Shown piece by piece: positions 22,385-33,780 of a DNA stretch of 64,000 nucleotides; the first letter of the stretch is position 1, and each line of letters opens with the position of its first letter. Position numbers and translations under genes: made by a program. The stretch is from Pseudopyrenochaeta lycopersici. Its lineage: Eukaryota > Ascomycota > Dothideomycetes > Pleosporales > Pseudopyrenochaetaceae. The stretch is taken from assembly GCA_003313425.1 (NCBI GenBank), contig NHZP01000054.1, forward strand, positions 186,001 to 250,000, written 5' to 3'. The notes beneath the pieces were generated by a model. That model was not told the DNA's origin and did not search any database. It saw only the letters and a program-made list of their open reading frames with translations.

Positions 22385-23627
22385 TAGATTACTGTAGAAT
22401 AGCTGTGAAAGGATAGACCATAGTAGTGGTAGCCTGCATATCCCACATTTTCAAGTACAGTGTGTTAAGATATCTCGATTTTTTTGAGGGGGGACAATTT
22501 TGGTGGGGTGGCCCAACGCTGGCGCGGCCCATCGCCACCGTGCCGAGCTTTACAACTGAACTGGAAAACGGGCTCGCAGCCTACGGAAATTTGCCTGCGA
22601 TGTATTGTGGAGAGGGAGACTGGAGCTGGGAGGGGCCACACCCAGTACGACGTATAGGGCGGATCCGTCTGAACAGCAATTGGCAGCGTGGCATCAGTCC
22701 CAGCTCCATTCGTCTATTTGAAAGACTGCGAGCGCGAGCCCAGATCTCCCCCTGGCCGGCGGGACATACGTCCAACGTAGCCCGATCGCGACACAGATGT
22801 CCGACGATAGACAAGCCATTCCTCGACCACGAGCTTTCGAAGACGCCTCCACTACCCTCTGCAGCCGCCCTCAACTGCCCAACAAGCCCCGCTAAAGTAT
22901 CACCGCGTCGCAGGATCGTGGGAGGACCGCGGCGGGGGTGACTCCCTCCTCCATCTGCTTCGCACATATTTAAAGCTGGAGCTTGAAATGAAATGCCTTT
23001 GAAGTCCTCTAATTACGGGTATCCCCTGTTACTCCAGTAGGGGGTTTGCAATTGCCGCAATTCTGGTCAAATCGATGTTCCCTACCATCATATTAGTGAT
23101 ATAGACTATCAGCTCAAGGCTGTCCCTACATTGCAACAATGTTTACGGGGCATCGTGTATAAGTCTTCTGATATTTGGTACACCACGCGCGCACCGTGTA
23201 ACGGACGTGGGAACATTTGTAATTCACCTCAGTATAATCGCACATGTCAAGCAAGCAGGGTGATATAAATGCTGCACTCGGTCTATATTCTTATATCGCT
23301 CCCAGAGCGGTTCAATGGACACAAAATATTTCGCATTATTTGAAATGACTGAAAGCATCTAAACGGCCTGGAGAGTTTTTGCATTACTTATTCTGCCAAA
23401 TCATCTACGCCATCTCTCTTAGCTCTACCGTGGACGCCGTTATCCCGGAATAACTTGACAGTGGCATTGAAAGCTTGGCCATTTACCGGAACATATCCCC
23501 TAACGCTATTGATGTGGGGTTTAGTGAGCCCATATGGCTTGTTTTAGCGACAGCTAGACGACACTCGTTTGCCGTCTTGCCTTTGTGCGTGGCGCTTATT
23601 CGGATCTTTTTAGCGGTCGTCACGAGG
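22385..23627. other. Spacer after LINE fragment, no confident gene
   Basis: Starts with probable LINE 3' UTR, then a GC-rich block (22480-22945) with a 171-codon ORF lacking recognisable features, then AT-richer DNA without ORFs of interest. Confidence 0.4.
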
Positions 23628-23690
23628 ACTAAACCTAATCTGTGAATTAAGAGCACGCATCGCGCTCTTAATTCACAGATTAGGTTTAGT
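23628..23690. repeat. Perfect 27-bp inverted repeat with 9-nt loop
   Basis: Arms 23628-23654 and 23664-23690 are exact reverse complements around the loop acgcatcgc. It is the longest perfect hairpin I see. No surrounding element boundaries are visible. Confidence 0.9.
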
Positions 23691-24591
23691 TCGGCTCTTG
23701 CAAGGATGAACTCTATGGTGTGGCGTATTCGCATATTGGCGGTTACCACTCCCAGTCACCTCCGTATCCGTCTTTCAGCCACCAGGGCAACAATTAAATG
23801 TTAAACAGCCCCGCTTTTCCAGTCCACCTGAGGACACGGAATTCAACAACAAGTCCTAAAAACGAGTGGAGAACGGAATGGGTTGCCTGTTCGATATATC
23901 ATGTACCTCATCCGCCAACAAGGCTAGGACGTCCTCCTTTCCCTCGCTTCCCCGCTTTTTTCAGGCATCTCTCGATTCTAGATGAATTTAGCGAACATTA
24001 AGAATTGAGTTTGAGATACGGCATTTCGCAGCGAGAAGACTGCGGGGCGCGATGATATCCCGAGTTTTCGTTGCGCCCCACCAAAACTGTAGAGAACACA
24101 CGACTGACATGAGGACTATCCTTAATAACAGTAATCCGGTTGCCATCTCCGCCGAAGTGACTAATGCAGCCATAGTCGACTGCGGTGCAGAATGCTGGAA
24201 ACCTAGTTCCACGGTGAACATCATTTGTCTGCAATGGGCTGTGGTAAGCACTGCAAAGATCCACCCACATGCAACACGCTCATTCTGGACAACCAAGCCT
24301 TTCTTAAATACCCACATAGTTGTTATCTGCCTCGCACTGGCAGTAAAATAGTAGAACCCTGCCACACGCACGCAATCTATTGGAAGGAGGTGCTAAAAAT
24401 CACGTTGGCAAGCTTTGTTTGTCCATATCAAGGGCAGGCTTCTTGCTTTGCCTTACGCTGTGGAAGGGAGAAAGCAAGTCTCAGTCGTACCTTGATCTTC
24501 ACTTTCTCAATAACTTTTACCGTGCTCATTCTAGTATTGAACTGCGCTTCAACTTATATTCGGCGGGCAGACTATACTTCCTGTAGTCATA
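23691..24591. other. Spacer, possible decayed membrane protein
   Basis: A minus ORF at 23988-24371 has hydrophobic stretches (AALVTSAEMATGLLLL, RIVLMSVVCSLQFWW) and could be an exon of a lost multi-pass protein, but flanking frames are full of stops. Nothing else supportable. Confidence 0.3.
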
Positions 24592-26509
24592 ATGGAAGGC
24601 AGCCGCGACACACTAGGACCGAAGAACAGGTACATCTTAAGTTCCATCCCCGGCCGTTGATGTTGAGGCTAACACAAGTGGTAGTGACATTGAAGACCGA
24701 GCATTGAACCCCCTGAGCAGGACCAGCGATTTGCGGCGCATAAGAGACAACATGCCGTGGCGATTGTGGATTGTGGCAGCCATAGGATTCTGGGAAAGAG
24801 CAGCGTTCTGGGGATTGACCGCGCCATGGCGTACGTCACGTTTTTGCTCACGCTGTTTCGGGCCTAAGCGGGATCAATGTTGCTGACTTCTCGTTGCTTA
24901 GAAAACTACATGGAACATCCGCTACGTCGCGATGGTGGACAAACGCCTGGAGCCCTCGGTCTTGGTCAAGCAAACGCAACACGTATGTACTGCGCCTTCT
25001 ACATCTTTTACTATACTACGCCAACCGTCTTCGCTGTCATGGCAGATAGCCATCTCGGTCGATACGCAACCCTTGTCATCAGCGTTGTGCTATATTGCCT
25101 CGGTTGTATGGTCCTGACCATGGGTTCTATACCGAGCAGCCTTGAGAAGGGATGGGGTCTTCCTGCACTTGTTCTTGCTATGATCTTGATCGGTCTAGGG
25201 GGAGGGGGTTTCCGTGCCACCACCATACCTTTCATTGCCGATCAACACACGGAAACAACGCCTCGGATCAAAACGCTCAAAACTGGAGAAAAGGTCATCA
25301 CAGACTATCAGCTAACCTTGCAATACATTTACAACCTCTACTACTGGTAAGCTCGAACCTATTCACTACACGTTACTAAACTGTTGAACGGTTTACTAGG
25401 ATCGGTAATGTGGGCTCGCTGTCCTGGTTTGCGACTGCGTACATAGAGATGCACTTCGGCTTCACAGCAGCATACGGGCTTACGCTGGGCTTCATGGTTA
25501 TAGCAACGTTGATGCTTATCATTGGCAAGCGTTGGTATGGTACGGCTGCCTCATATACTCGTACTTTGGATCGCCGTACTTATGTTTCGTAGTCAAGGTT
25601 CCTCACGGAGGTAATGCTCTCCCCGAAGCAGCCAAGATCATTACCTGCGCCTGTAGAAACGGCTTCAAAATGGCACATGCAGGCCCCGAGTACCAGCTTG
25701 AGCACCGTCACAAGACCGTTTCGTGGAGCGGCCAGCTTGTCGACGAACTAACGCGGGGTCTTCGAGCTTGTCGAGTTCTGTAAGATCACCTGGCCCCCAG
25801 CCGATCATCGCGTACTAAATCATCGTCCAGCATCGCTTTCATCATGTTCTATATTTGCTTCGACCAAATGCAGAATAATTTGATCTCTCAAGCTGGCCAA
25901 ATGGAGACCAACGGCACGCCCAACGACCTCCTGCCTGCAATGAACCAGGTTGGTTGCATTGTCCTTGGGCCCCTTATCCAGGAAGTTCTCTACCCTTTTC
26001 TTCATCGCCGACGCATTTATCTTATGCCAATAACGCGCATTGCCATCGGGTTCGGCTTCGTCACGCTCTCCATGCTGTACGCTACCATTGTACAACAGGT
26101 AATATACAATGCCCCGCCTTGTTACAACCAGCCAGGTCATTGCGGCCCCGGCCAAGTCAATGTTTGGGTCCAGGCGCCTCTCTATTTCCTAATCTCGACT
26201 GGGGAAATCTTCGCGTATGTAACTGCACTATAGTACGCATACGACCACTCACCCAAGACTATGAAAGTCATCGTGCAAGCGGTTGGTCTGCTCGCCGGTG
26301 GTGTAGGCTCGGCTGGCGCACTGGCATTAACCCCTGTTGCGCACGATCCTTATCTTGTCATCTTTTATGCTTCACTGACAGGCGGAATGGCCGCCGTGAC
26401 AGCTGTCTTTTGGCTTGTGTTTCAGAAGTACAATAAGCAGCAAGCGTTTATGGAGAACGAGGCACTAAGCAATGCCACAGTCAATCTAGAGAATTGTGGC
26501 TTCGACTAA
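24592..26509 (+). pseudogene. PTR2/POT-family peptide transporter, disrupted
   Basis: Family segments appear in order: LRRIRDNMPWRLWIVAA and FWERAAFWGLTAPW; then, after an intron at 24831-24901 (gtacgt...gcttag) restoring APWQNYMEH, the run YCAFYIFYYTTPTVFAVMAD. A further intron starts at about 25349 and ends with actag near 25400. Later come YICFDQMQNNLISQAGQME and ISTGEIFAYVTAL. Breaks: the N-terminus needs a frame change near 24656; the frame is lost after MLIIGKRWY near 25530; TVSWSGQLVDELTRGL ends in a stop near 25783; and a TAG at 26231-26233 sits where the family has L-E-YAY. Proton-coupled di/tripeptide uptake is the family role, but this copy should not make a full transporter. Confidence 0.85.
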
Positions 26510-27093
26510 CGTCCCCCACTGCGTAGCGAGACACACTGTGTGGCGAGACAAATGAGGGGTACTTTGACTTTCAGCAACAAGAAAACCCATGCGCACAAAG
26601 AGTATTGCTATAATTCGATGAAAATAATCTGCTGTAGCTAATCCTGAATGTTCATGATGCACTGTTTCCTAAAAATTACGATCGCATCGTCGCCTCCGAG
26701 CTGGATTTGTACAGCGCCTTCTTTCGTGGCGTAGCAGACCTTCCTCCCCACAGTGCCAACGTCAAGTCTTTATCGCTCCAAATTTTCGTAGAATAGCCTT
26801 GTCCGAGCCTCAGAACCTCCCTCTAATGCTCAGAAGCCATCATCAGCCTAGTGCGCGCTGTCGCGCGGCAAATTCATGCAGGGCCGCCATGTTGATTGGT
26901 ACTTCCACGGAAGCGAATCCCTAATTCTGGCTAATGCGAGATGACCCCGCACTTCTCAGCTCATACATCCGTGGGTAAGGTATGTGGCTGTGCGGGTCGC
27001 ACGTGCGCTCGGAATATGATTAAATCCGGCTTGGGATTAGGAGCAGTGCCAAGACCTGCACGGCCACGGCGCTTGTCAGTTAGCTAACGTGTT
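26510..27093. other. Spacer, no gene seen
   Basis: No ORF or repeat of note before the LINE target site. Confidence 0.5.
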
Positions 27094-27108
27094 TCCAGCG
27101 TCGAAGCG
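27094..27108. repeat. LINE target-site duplication, left copy
   Basis: tccagcgtcgaagcg here is repeated exactly at 33085-33099, directly after the element's aatc-repeat tail. This fixes both ends of the insertion. Confidence 0.93.
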
Positions 27109-27237
27109 AGAAAACACGACAACAGCGAGTATTTCAATTTTTGGAATTAACGCAGTATATCGCACGTAAAAGTCCGCTCAAGACGCCTAACGACTAGCCA
27201 GCACTTCAGAAGCAGCGCCCACTGCTACTGAGGCGTC

Positions 27238-28911
27238 ATGGCGACGCCGTGGCCTCGAAGGGCGACATGGCCTTCCCCGCTTCGCGAGCATGCTACCGCC
27301 CTCAGCGCATTTCTTCACGATGTGCTGAACACTATCGAGCGCAATGGTAGCCAGACCGTGCCAGCGGACCTTGCTGGAGATGTCATTCGCGGGGCACTGA
27401 CGTTCGTCTTGAAGACGCAGCACACGCCTGACCTTGGCACTATCTGCGACGCCCTCAGGGTCGCACAAACTGAAGCTAAAGCTACTGCGGAACACACCGC
27501 ACAAGCCCTCGATCAGATCAAGAGCGAGCTCAAGAACACTACAGAAATCATGCAACAGACAGCTGCAAGTATACAGCAGAATGGTAACACAGCAGAGGAG
27601 GCGAGGGCCGCTGCGAAAGAAGCAACAGAAGTAGGGAAAGCGACCCTAGAGATGGCGAGAGAGATCAAGAATAAAGCACCACAACAGCAGACGAACGGGC
27701 CAGTGTCATACGCTGCAGCGGCAGCTAGAGGTCCCCCACTAGCAGGTACATATAATACACAGAGTCGCAAAGCACCAATTGTGCAGACGCAACGTGAGGT
27801 CATCGTGAACATCAGAGATCCGCTCACCGTACAGGCCCTTCGGGCGATGAACCCCCGCAACCTTAAAGCCCACGTGGAGCGTGCAATCGAGCAAAGCGGG
27901 AACGAGAACATTGCAAGCGTGAAGATTGTGTCATCTAACCAGCTTAAGAGCGGAGACCTGAGCGTCAAGGCAGCCACTAGTACTGAAGTCGAAGCACTCC
28001 GACAGTTCGCAGACGATTGGGCCATGCGCATCGGCAACGGGGCCAGCATACAGATTCCGACGTACGGCGTCCTTGCTCACGGCATCCGCACTAACACGAT
28101 GGATATGGACAAGTTCGAAGAGAACAGGAACCAGATTCTGCAGGACAACAGACCGTTCATTCCCCAGGCTGAGATCCGACACATAGGATGGCTGACCAGA
28201 GACGCTGCCGTTAAGATCGCATCAACTATTACCATTGAATTCACCAAGCCAGAGGACGCAAACAAGATCATAGACGAGGGCCTAGTCTGGCAGGGCGAGG
28301 TCTTCCAGTGCGAGCGATACGAGAGACAGTGCCGCGTGAAGCAGTGCTTCAAGTGCCAAAAATACGGCCACATAGGAACCCAGTGCAAGGCACCAACAGC
28401 ATGTGGCTACTGTGCGCAGGAACACGACACCCGGGACTGCCCAACCAAGTCGGACCGGAACGCGCCCAGGAAATGTACCCTCTGCCGTGGCGACCACGAA
28501 GCTTGGAGCCGCCAGTGCCCAACCAGGAAAGACGAGATTGCCAAAGCAAAAATGGCATACGAGATGCGGCCTCACTACCACTATGTACCCGAATCCAGAG
28601 GAAGGACCGTGCAGCTGGAGATGCCTGCTACTGTGCGTAGAAGCAGATCCGGCCAGAACGCGGCATCAACACAGGTCGTCCAGCTCACCAGGAACCGATC
28701 GCAGCCCGGACGAGGACAGAAGCGAACCAATACTGGAACGACAATCAACCTAATGGACCAGGAAAACATGCCGCCATCAGGAGCTGGCAGCCAGCGACCA
28801 CAGAGGACCATCATGCCGAGCCGTAGAGCGCTAGAGGCGATTGGAGTCAACACACAACTGCCACAAAGCAGCACTCAGCATATGGAAATCGATTCTACGA
28901 CTGAAGCATGA
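27238..28911 (+). CDS. LINE ORF1, nucleic-acid-binding protein
   Basis: 557 residues. The N-terminal half has an Ala/Glu/Gln-rich probable coiled coil (about residues 75-150). A folded middle region follows, then three zinc knuckles near residues 365-425: CFKCQKYGHIGTQC, CGYCAQEHDTRDC and CTLCRGDHEAWSRQC. The basic, Ser/Arg-rich C-terminus is likely RNA-binding. It packages LINE RNA with ORF2 protein. Its stop overlaps the ORF2 start as ATGA (28908-28911), which suggests coupled termination and reinitiation. Confidence 0.93.
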   Translation: MATPWPRRATWPSPLREHATALSAFLHDVLNTIERNGSQTVPADLAGDVIRGALTFVLKTQHTPDLGTICDALRVAQTEAKATAEHTAQALDQIKSELKNTTEIMQQTAASIQQNGNTAEEARAAAKEATEVGKATLEMAREIKNKAPQQQTNGPVSYAAAAARGPPLAGTYNTQSRKAPIVQTQREVIVNIRDPLTVQALRAMNPRNLKAHVERAIEQSGNENIASVKIVSSNQLKSGDLSVKAATSTEVEALRQFADDWAMRIGNGASIQIPTYGVLAHGIRTNTMDMDKFEENRNQILQDNRPFIPQAEIRHIGWLTRDAAVKIASTITIEFTKPEDANKIIDEGLVWQGEVFQCERYERQCRVKQCFKCQKYGHIGTQCKAPTACGYCAQEHDTRDCPTKSDRNAPRKCTLCRGDHEAWSRQCPTRKDEIAKAKMAYEMRPHYHYVPESRGRTVQLEMPATVRRSRSGQNAASTQVVQLTRNRSQPGRGQKRTNTGTTINLMDQENMPPSGAGSQRPQRTIMPSRRALEAIGVNTQLPQSSTQHMEIDSTTEA

Positions 28912-31900
28912 ATCAGCACACCACATTAAGCATACTACAGTATAACGTGCGCAAATCGAGAGATACAGTGATGGCGACTCTGCTTCGGGATTCTAAAGTC
29001 CACGAGTACGACATTCTAGCCATCCAGGAGCCGTGGAGGAACCCGTTCATGGCGACAACTCACCACCCAGCGAAGGACGTTTTCCATCTCTGCTACCCAG
29101 CAGCAGCCGAAGAAGGCCCAGCCAGAGTCTGCTTCTTCATAAACAAGAGAATAGACCATAAGCAGTGGCGATTCAAGGAGCACACGAAAGACATCTGTTC
29201 TCTTATTATTGAGCCTAGCGAAGCACGACAGGAGCAGCAACGACTGACTATACACAATATATACAACCCTACAAGGAACAGTATTAACACCGGATCTACG
29301 CTGACGGATATTCGTACAGTCCTTAACGAGCACAGGGACAACGAGCAGATACTTCTTGGCGACTTTAACCTGCATCATCCCCTGTGGGGAGGGTTGAACG
29401 TCAGACGCATAGATCTAGAGGCGGAAGAGTTAATAGCGATCATAGAAGACTTTGACCTTAGCAATACACTGTCTCCGGGAACTATCACATACGAAGAAGC
29501 GGCTTGGCAATCTACCATCGACCTGTGCCTGGTCACCGTGGGCCTCAACGACAGGGTGATCAGAAGCCAGGTCGATCGCGATCTCGACCACAACTCAGAC
29601 CATCTACCGATATGCACCGTGCTGGATACGACTGTGCAGTACCTAGACAAGGCAGCTCAGAGGAACTGGAGGCGCATGGACGAGAAAGCATACACAAAAG
29701 CCCTGCAGCAAGCCCTGCCACCGACACGCAGACCCGCGACAAAGATGGCACTTGATAGCTACGTCCATGAAGTGATTACGGCGATCAGAAGCGCAATCGA
29801 CAAAGCAGTTCCGCAAACATGCTTCTCACCCCGAGCAAGGGAAGGATGGACTGCGGAGTGCAAGGCGGTACTCGCAGAAGCGAAAAGACTAAAGAGACTA
29901 CACAGCCAGTATAACACAGAGCAATCGTGGGAAGAGTACCGCGAAGCTAGAAACCGCAAAGCAAGAACGATCCGCAAAGCGATGACAAAGATGCATAGAG
30001 AACGAGTAGAAGACGCGGCACAGTCGCCAGACAAGCTCTGGAAGCTTGCTAGCTGGGCGAAGACCCGGGGCAACGTAGCGCCTCGGGTTACGCCTAGCAT
30101 ACGAAACCCGACAACACAGCGCGAGGTTACAGAGCCAGCGGACAAGGCAGACTTGTTCCGCGATGTCTTCTTTCCTCCACCACCAGAAGCAGACCTTGAA
30201 GACATCCGAGACGCTGAGTACAACGGCCAGATCGAGCTGCCACCCATCACAGAGAAGGAAGTGAGGGACGCCATCCGTGCAGCGTCACCGCGCAAAGCTC
30301 CCGGTCCAGATGGTATCATCAATCGAGCCTTACAGGCAGGATCGAAACTACTTACATCCCACCTGACGACCATCTTCAACCGCAGCCTACGTCTGGGATA
30401 CTGCCCATCACATTTCCGCGAATCGACTACGGTCGTTCTGCGAAAGCCCGGCAAAGACAACTACACCGTGCCAAAAGCATACCGACCAATCGCGCTACTC
30501 AACACAGTTGGCAAAACGATGGATGCAGTGATCGCCCGGCGGCTCAGTCATCTAGTGGAAACACATTGTGTGCTCCCAGCGACACACATAGGCGGCAGGA
30601 AGATGCGCTCCACTGAGCACGCGCTCCATGCCGTCACGAGCAAGATATACAGTGCATGGAACAGAGGAGCTGGTCAAGTGGCCAGTCTCCTGCTGCTTGA
30701 CGTCTCTGGAGCCTTCGACAACGTCTCACACACGCGGCTGCTGCACAACCTGCGGAAGCGAAGAGTAGACGAGAAGACGGCCAGGTGGATTGCAAGCTTT
30801 CTCAGTAACAGACATACCCGTATAGCTATCGATGGCTTCAAGTCACAAGAGTATAGCATAAATACAGGCATACCACAGGGCTCGCCGCTATCGCCTATCC
30901 TTTACCTCTTCTACAATGCTGACCTGATAGAGGAGTGCAACCAAGAGACGAACGCGATGTCGACAGGATACATAGACGACGTGGGCATCCTCGCATGGGG
31001 CAACACAACAGAAGAGACATGTAACACATTGAACCGCATTCTTAATAAAGCACAGCGTTGGGCTAGCACCCACGCTTCCATCTTCGCCCCAGACAAGTTC
31101 CAGCTGACTCACTTTACGAGATCGCGCACGCGCATCGATACAGGCAGACTAATCCAAACCGACTGGGGTGAAGTGAAACCCAAGACAACGTGCAAATACC
31201 TGGGACTGACCATGGACACGAAGCTGCAGTGGAAAGAACACCTAGAAGAGGTCAGACGGAAGGCGACAAAGACTGTTAGTGCACTCAGCTGCCTCGGAGG
31301 TTCGACCTGGGGCATAACCTTTGCAGACATGCGGAAACTGTACGAAGCTACTGCACTTCCCCAGATGATGTACGCGTGCTCAATCTGGTCCAATGCTAGC
31401 ATCAAGGGCAAGACATACACAAAGAAGACACTTAACGTCTTGCAAAGCATACAGGCAAGAGCGGCAAGAGCTATCTGTGGGGCGTTCAAGGCTACTTCCA
31501 GAGTGGCACTCGATGTCGAAGCATACCTTTTACCTATTGAACAACAGATCTGGAAACACAACACGGACGTCATCACCCGACTTCTCTTGTGCAAGGGTAT
31601 TGCAGATACAGCCGGCCTTCAGACAAGCAGCATGCAATCTATCACCGCAATAAGAGACCGCATCAGACACATCAACTCTTGGCAGAAGATCTACGACGAC
31701 ATGAAGAGCCAACACAGCCAGGGCTTCGACACGCAGGAGCCAATCCCACCCTTCATAACCCCGACATGGCAAACTGGCCCCAGGACATACATAGACAAGA
31801 ACGCCGACAAGGCACGGAGCCGGCACGACAGAGCGAATGAGACAGGTCAGAGCCTCAGCATCTACACAGACGGCAGCGGCATAGACGGTGAGATAGGCGC

Positions 31901-32768
31901 AGCAGCGGTATGCCCGCTCACCCAGCAGACTCGCACCGTACATATGGGATCAGACACAATCTCGACAGTATATGCCGCTGAGCTACAAGGTATAAGCCTA
32001 GCACTGCAGATAGCACGAACGTACGCAGAGCAAAGGGGCGAACGACGAAACGTCGCCATCTACACCGACAACCAGGCGGCCATCTGGTCTATAGCCAAAG
32101 CCGAGGGACGATCAGGAGCCTACATCCTCGAGGAGATCGCACGACAAGTCCAGGAGCTCCAGGATATGGGACGACCAGTAATAGTAAGATGGATCCCCGC
32201 CCACGTAGGAATCCCAGGAAACGAAGCTGCAGACAGAGCCGCCAAGGAGGCGACCGGATGGAGAGAAGATGGCCGCAGACGTCCGCCGGTAGGTGCGCCG
32301 CCTAGACTCCACCGGCTCAGAACAGCCGTCAAGCGATGGTGCAAGACCCAGACAGAACGAGCGTGGAGAGCCAAGTGGCGAGCAGAGACAAAAGGTCGCG
32401 CGACATATCGACACACACCACTGTCTACCAAGAAGGTGCTCCAGCTCCACGAGGGACTCAGCAAACGACAGAGCGCGATGCTGGTGCAGCTGCGCACCGA
32501 GAAAATCGGCCTCAACGACTTTCTTTTTAGTCGAAGAGTACCAGGCGTCGCCAGCTCTCGCTGCCCGTGCGGCGAGAGGCGGCAGACCGTCGCTCACGTC
32601 CTCCTCCGCTGCAGGACGTACAAGGACCTCCGGAACCAGGTATTCGGCAACCTCTCTGGACGATATAACCACCGGGCCATCCTGAGCAAGCCACAGCTAG
32701 CCACCAAAGCCATCCAGTTTATAGAGCAGACGCAGATCCTTGGGCAAGGGGGGATCACAGACGCGTAG
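28908..32768 (+). CDS. LINE ORF2: endonuclease, reverse transcriptase, RNase H
   Basis: 1286 residues. APE-type endonuclease: ILQYNVRKSRDTVM, ILAIQEPWRNPF, LLGDFNLHHPLWGG and HNSDHLPICT. RT: RKAPGPDGIINRAL, AYRPIALLNTVGKTMDA, LLLLDVSGAFDNVSHTRLL, IPQGSPLSPILYLFYNAD and the YIDD box in STGYIDDVGILAWG. RNase H: IYTDGSGIDGEIGAAAV, YAAELQGISLAL, IYTDNQAAIWSI and PAHVGIPGNEAADRAAKEA. C-terminal Cys-His motif: CPCGERRQTVAHVLLRC. All catalytic motifs are present and uninterrupted. The enzyme would nick target DNA and prime reverse transcription there. Confidence 0.95.
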   Translation: MNQHTTLSILQYNVRKSRDTVMATLLRDSKVHEYDILAIQEPWRNPFMATTHHPAKDVFHLCYPAAAEEGPARVCFFINKRIDHKQWRFKEHTKDICSLIIEPSEARQEQQRLTIHNIYNPTRNSINTGSTLTDIRTVLNEHRDNEQILLGDFNLHHPLWGGLNVRRIDLEAEELIAIIEDFDLSNTLSPGTITYEEAAWQSTIDLCLVTVGLNDRVIRSQVDRDLDHNSDHLPICTVLDTTVQYLDKAAQRNWRRMDEKAYTKALQQALPPTRRPATKMALDSYVHEVITAIRSAIDKAVPQTCFSPRAREGWTAECKAVLAEAKRLKRLHSQYNTEQSWEEYREARNRKARTIRKAMTKMHRERVEDAAQSPDKLWKLASWAKTRGNVAPRVTPSIRNPTTQREVTEPADKADLFRDVFFPPPPEADLEDIRDAEYNGQIELPPITEKEVRDAIRAASPRKAPGPDGIINRALQAGSKLLTSHLTTIFNRSLRLGYCPSHFRESTTVVLRKPGKDNYTVPKAYRPIALLNTVGKTMDAVIARRLSHLVETHCVLPATHIGGRKMRSTEHALHAVTSKIYSAWNRGAGQVASLLLLDVSGAFDNVSHTRLLHNLRKRRVDEKTARWIASFLSNRHTRIAIDGFKSQEYSINTGIPQGSPLSPILYLFYNADLIEECNQETNAMSTGYIDDVGILAWGNTTEETCNTLNRILNKAQRWASTHASIFAPDKFQLTHFTRSRTRIDTGRLIQTDWGEVKPKTTCKYLGLTMDTKLQWKEHLEEVRRKATKTVSALSCLGGSTWGITFADMRKLYEATALPQMMYACSIWSNASIKGKTYTKKTLNVLQSIQARAARAICGAFKATSRVALDVEAYLLPIEQQIWKHNTDVITRLLLCKGIADTAGLQTSSMQSITAIRDRIRHINSWQKIYDDMKSQHSQGFDTQEPIPPFITPTWQTGPRTYIDKNADKARSRHDRANETGQSLSIYTDGSGIDGEIGAAAVCPLTQQTRTVHMGSDTISTVYAAELQGISLALQIARTYAEQRGERRNVAIYTDNQAAIWSIAKAEGRSGAYILEEIARQVQELQDMGRPVIVRWIPAHVGIPGNEAADRAAKEATGWREDGRRRPPVGAPPRLHRLRTAVKRWCKTQTERAWRAKWRAETKGRATYRHTPLSTKKVLQLHEGLSKRQSAMLVQLRTEKIGLNDFLFSRRVPGVASSRCPCGERRQTVAHVLLRCRTYKDLRNQVFGNLSGRYNHRAILSKPQLATKAIQFIEQTQILGQGGITDA

Positions 32769-33084
32769 ACGACAGCCAAGCGCTGGGGGGAGACTGTAGG
32801 TATTGCAGCCGCAAAACACGAGGCAGCGTGCCTCTACGAGCCTAGAAGCACAGTATACTATTAGTAGAACCATTATCTAGATGAGCGAGCAAGGCAAATG
32901 TAGATAGCGGTTGAGGGGAAACGGCAGGCCTCTAGGAACAGCTGGCTCTTGTTTACGGAGTGACGTGGGGCGGCACGGATTAACGTCTGTGCCGCGTCGG
33001 CTGTTAGCTAAGCTAGCCAACCGGGCATAGCTGCGGAGAAAACGCGGCTGAAACCGAGTAGGACAAAATCAATCAATCAATCAA

Positions 33085-33099
33085 TCCAGCGTCGAAGCG
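33085..33099. repeat. LINE target-site duplication, right copy
   Basis: Exact repeat of 27094-27108 (tccagcgtcgaagcg). Confidence 0.93.
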
Positions 33100-33544
33100 G
33101 CTTTGGCACAGCTATCCTACACACTTCGAGATGCGGTCCAACGCACGATGACCTCGATGTCTTCCTCGCCCTCAAGCTCCGAAACCCACTGTTGTCCCTC
33201 CGCTGACCGAACGAAAGGCCTCTAGTCTCGGCTCGTAGAAGGGGAATACAATTATAAGATAGGATAGAGTGGGACGGCCCTAGTGGTGATACAGCTGTCG
33301 TATGGTCAAACGATGAACGGCTCCCTACATGAGCACTGCAATCTTTAGGGTTGTAGAGACGTGCTTTACTTTGACATGTGAGGGACATGAGGGGTTTGGA
33401 TCGTTCATGTTCGCGATGTATAGCAGAGCTGTAATGGTAGCTATGCTTGGCAAGGCACTACACTATCTAGGGCTCCATGCCGTTCTGTCACCGGAAACGA
33501 TGGTTATATCTCTTCCTAACGCCATTCATTCTAGACGTTCACGG
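33100..33544. other. Spacer, no gene seen
   Basis: Short ORFs only, up to the first terminal repeat. Confidence 0.45.
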
Positions 33545-33780
33545 CAAGGTCATGGTCGGAGCGGGTCGGCCGTCTTCCCTGCTAGCGTGATCGAGGCGTT
33601 CGTCTGCCTCTGGCCAGACTCAAGTGGCAAATATTTAACACGTAATTCTGCACGTGGACATCTTGTCACTTGATCTGGAGTTATGCTCGAAGCTTCGCTG
33701 TGGCAAATTGGCAAGCTATATATTCATGCTGATCCCCGGCCCTCTATGAAATAGAGAGAATAATAAAATACAGTAAGTAA

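Larger units (their letters stand above)
27109..33084 (+). mobile_element. Full-length two-ORF LINE (Tad1/I-like)
   Basis: 5976 bp between 15-bp target duplications. It has a 129-bp 5' UTR, ORF1, ORF2, a 316-bp 3' UTR and a tail of tandem aatc units instead of poly(A). An endonuclease plus RT plus RNase H ORF2 and a zinc-knuckle ORF1 fit the Tad1 group of fungal LINEs. Both ORFs are open, so this is a recent and possibly active copy. A 5'-truncated relative lies at 48916-49371. Confidence 0.95.

Noticed and set aside
22426..22941. 171-codon ORF in a GC-rich block after the LINE fragment
   Set aside because: Both strands are open because of GC content; no motif, no start context, composition unlike a protein.
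29759..30460. 233-codon minus-strand ORF inside the LINE
   Set aside because: Shadow of ORF2, which has all catalytic motifs on the plus strand.
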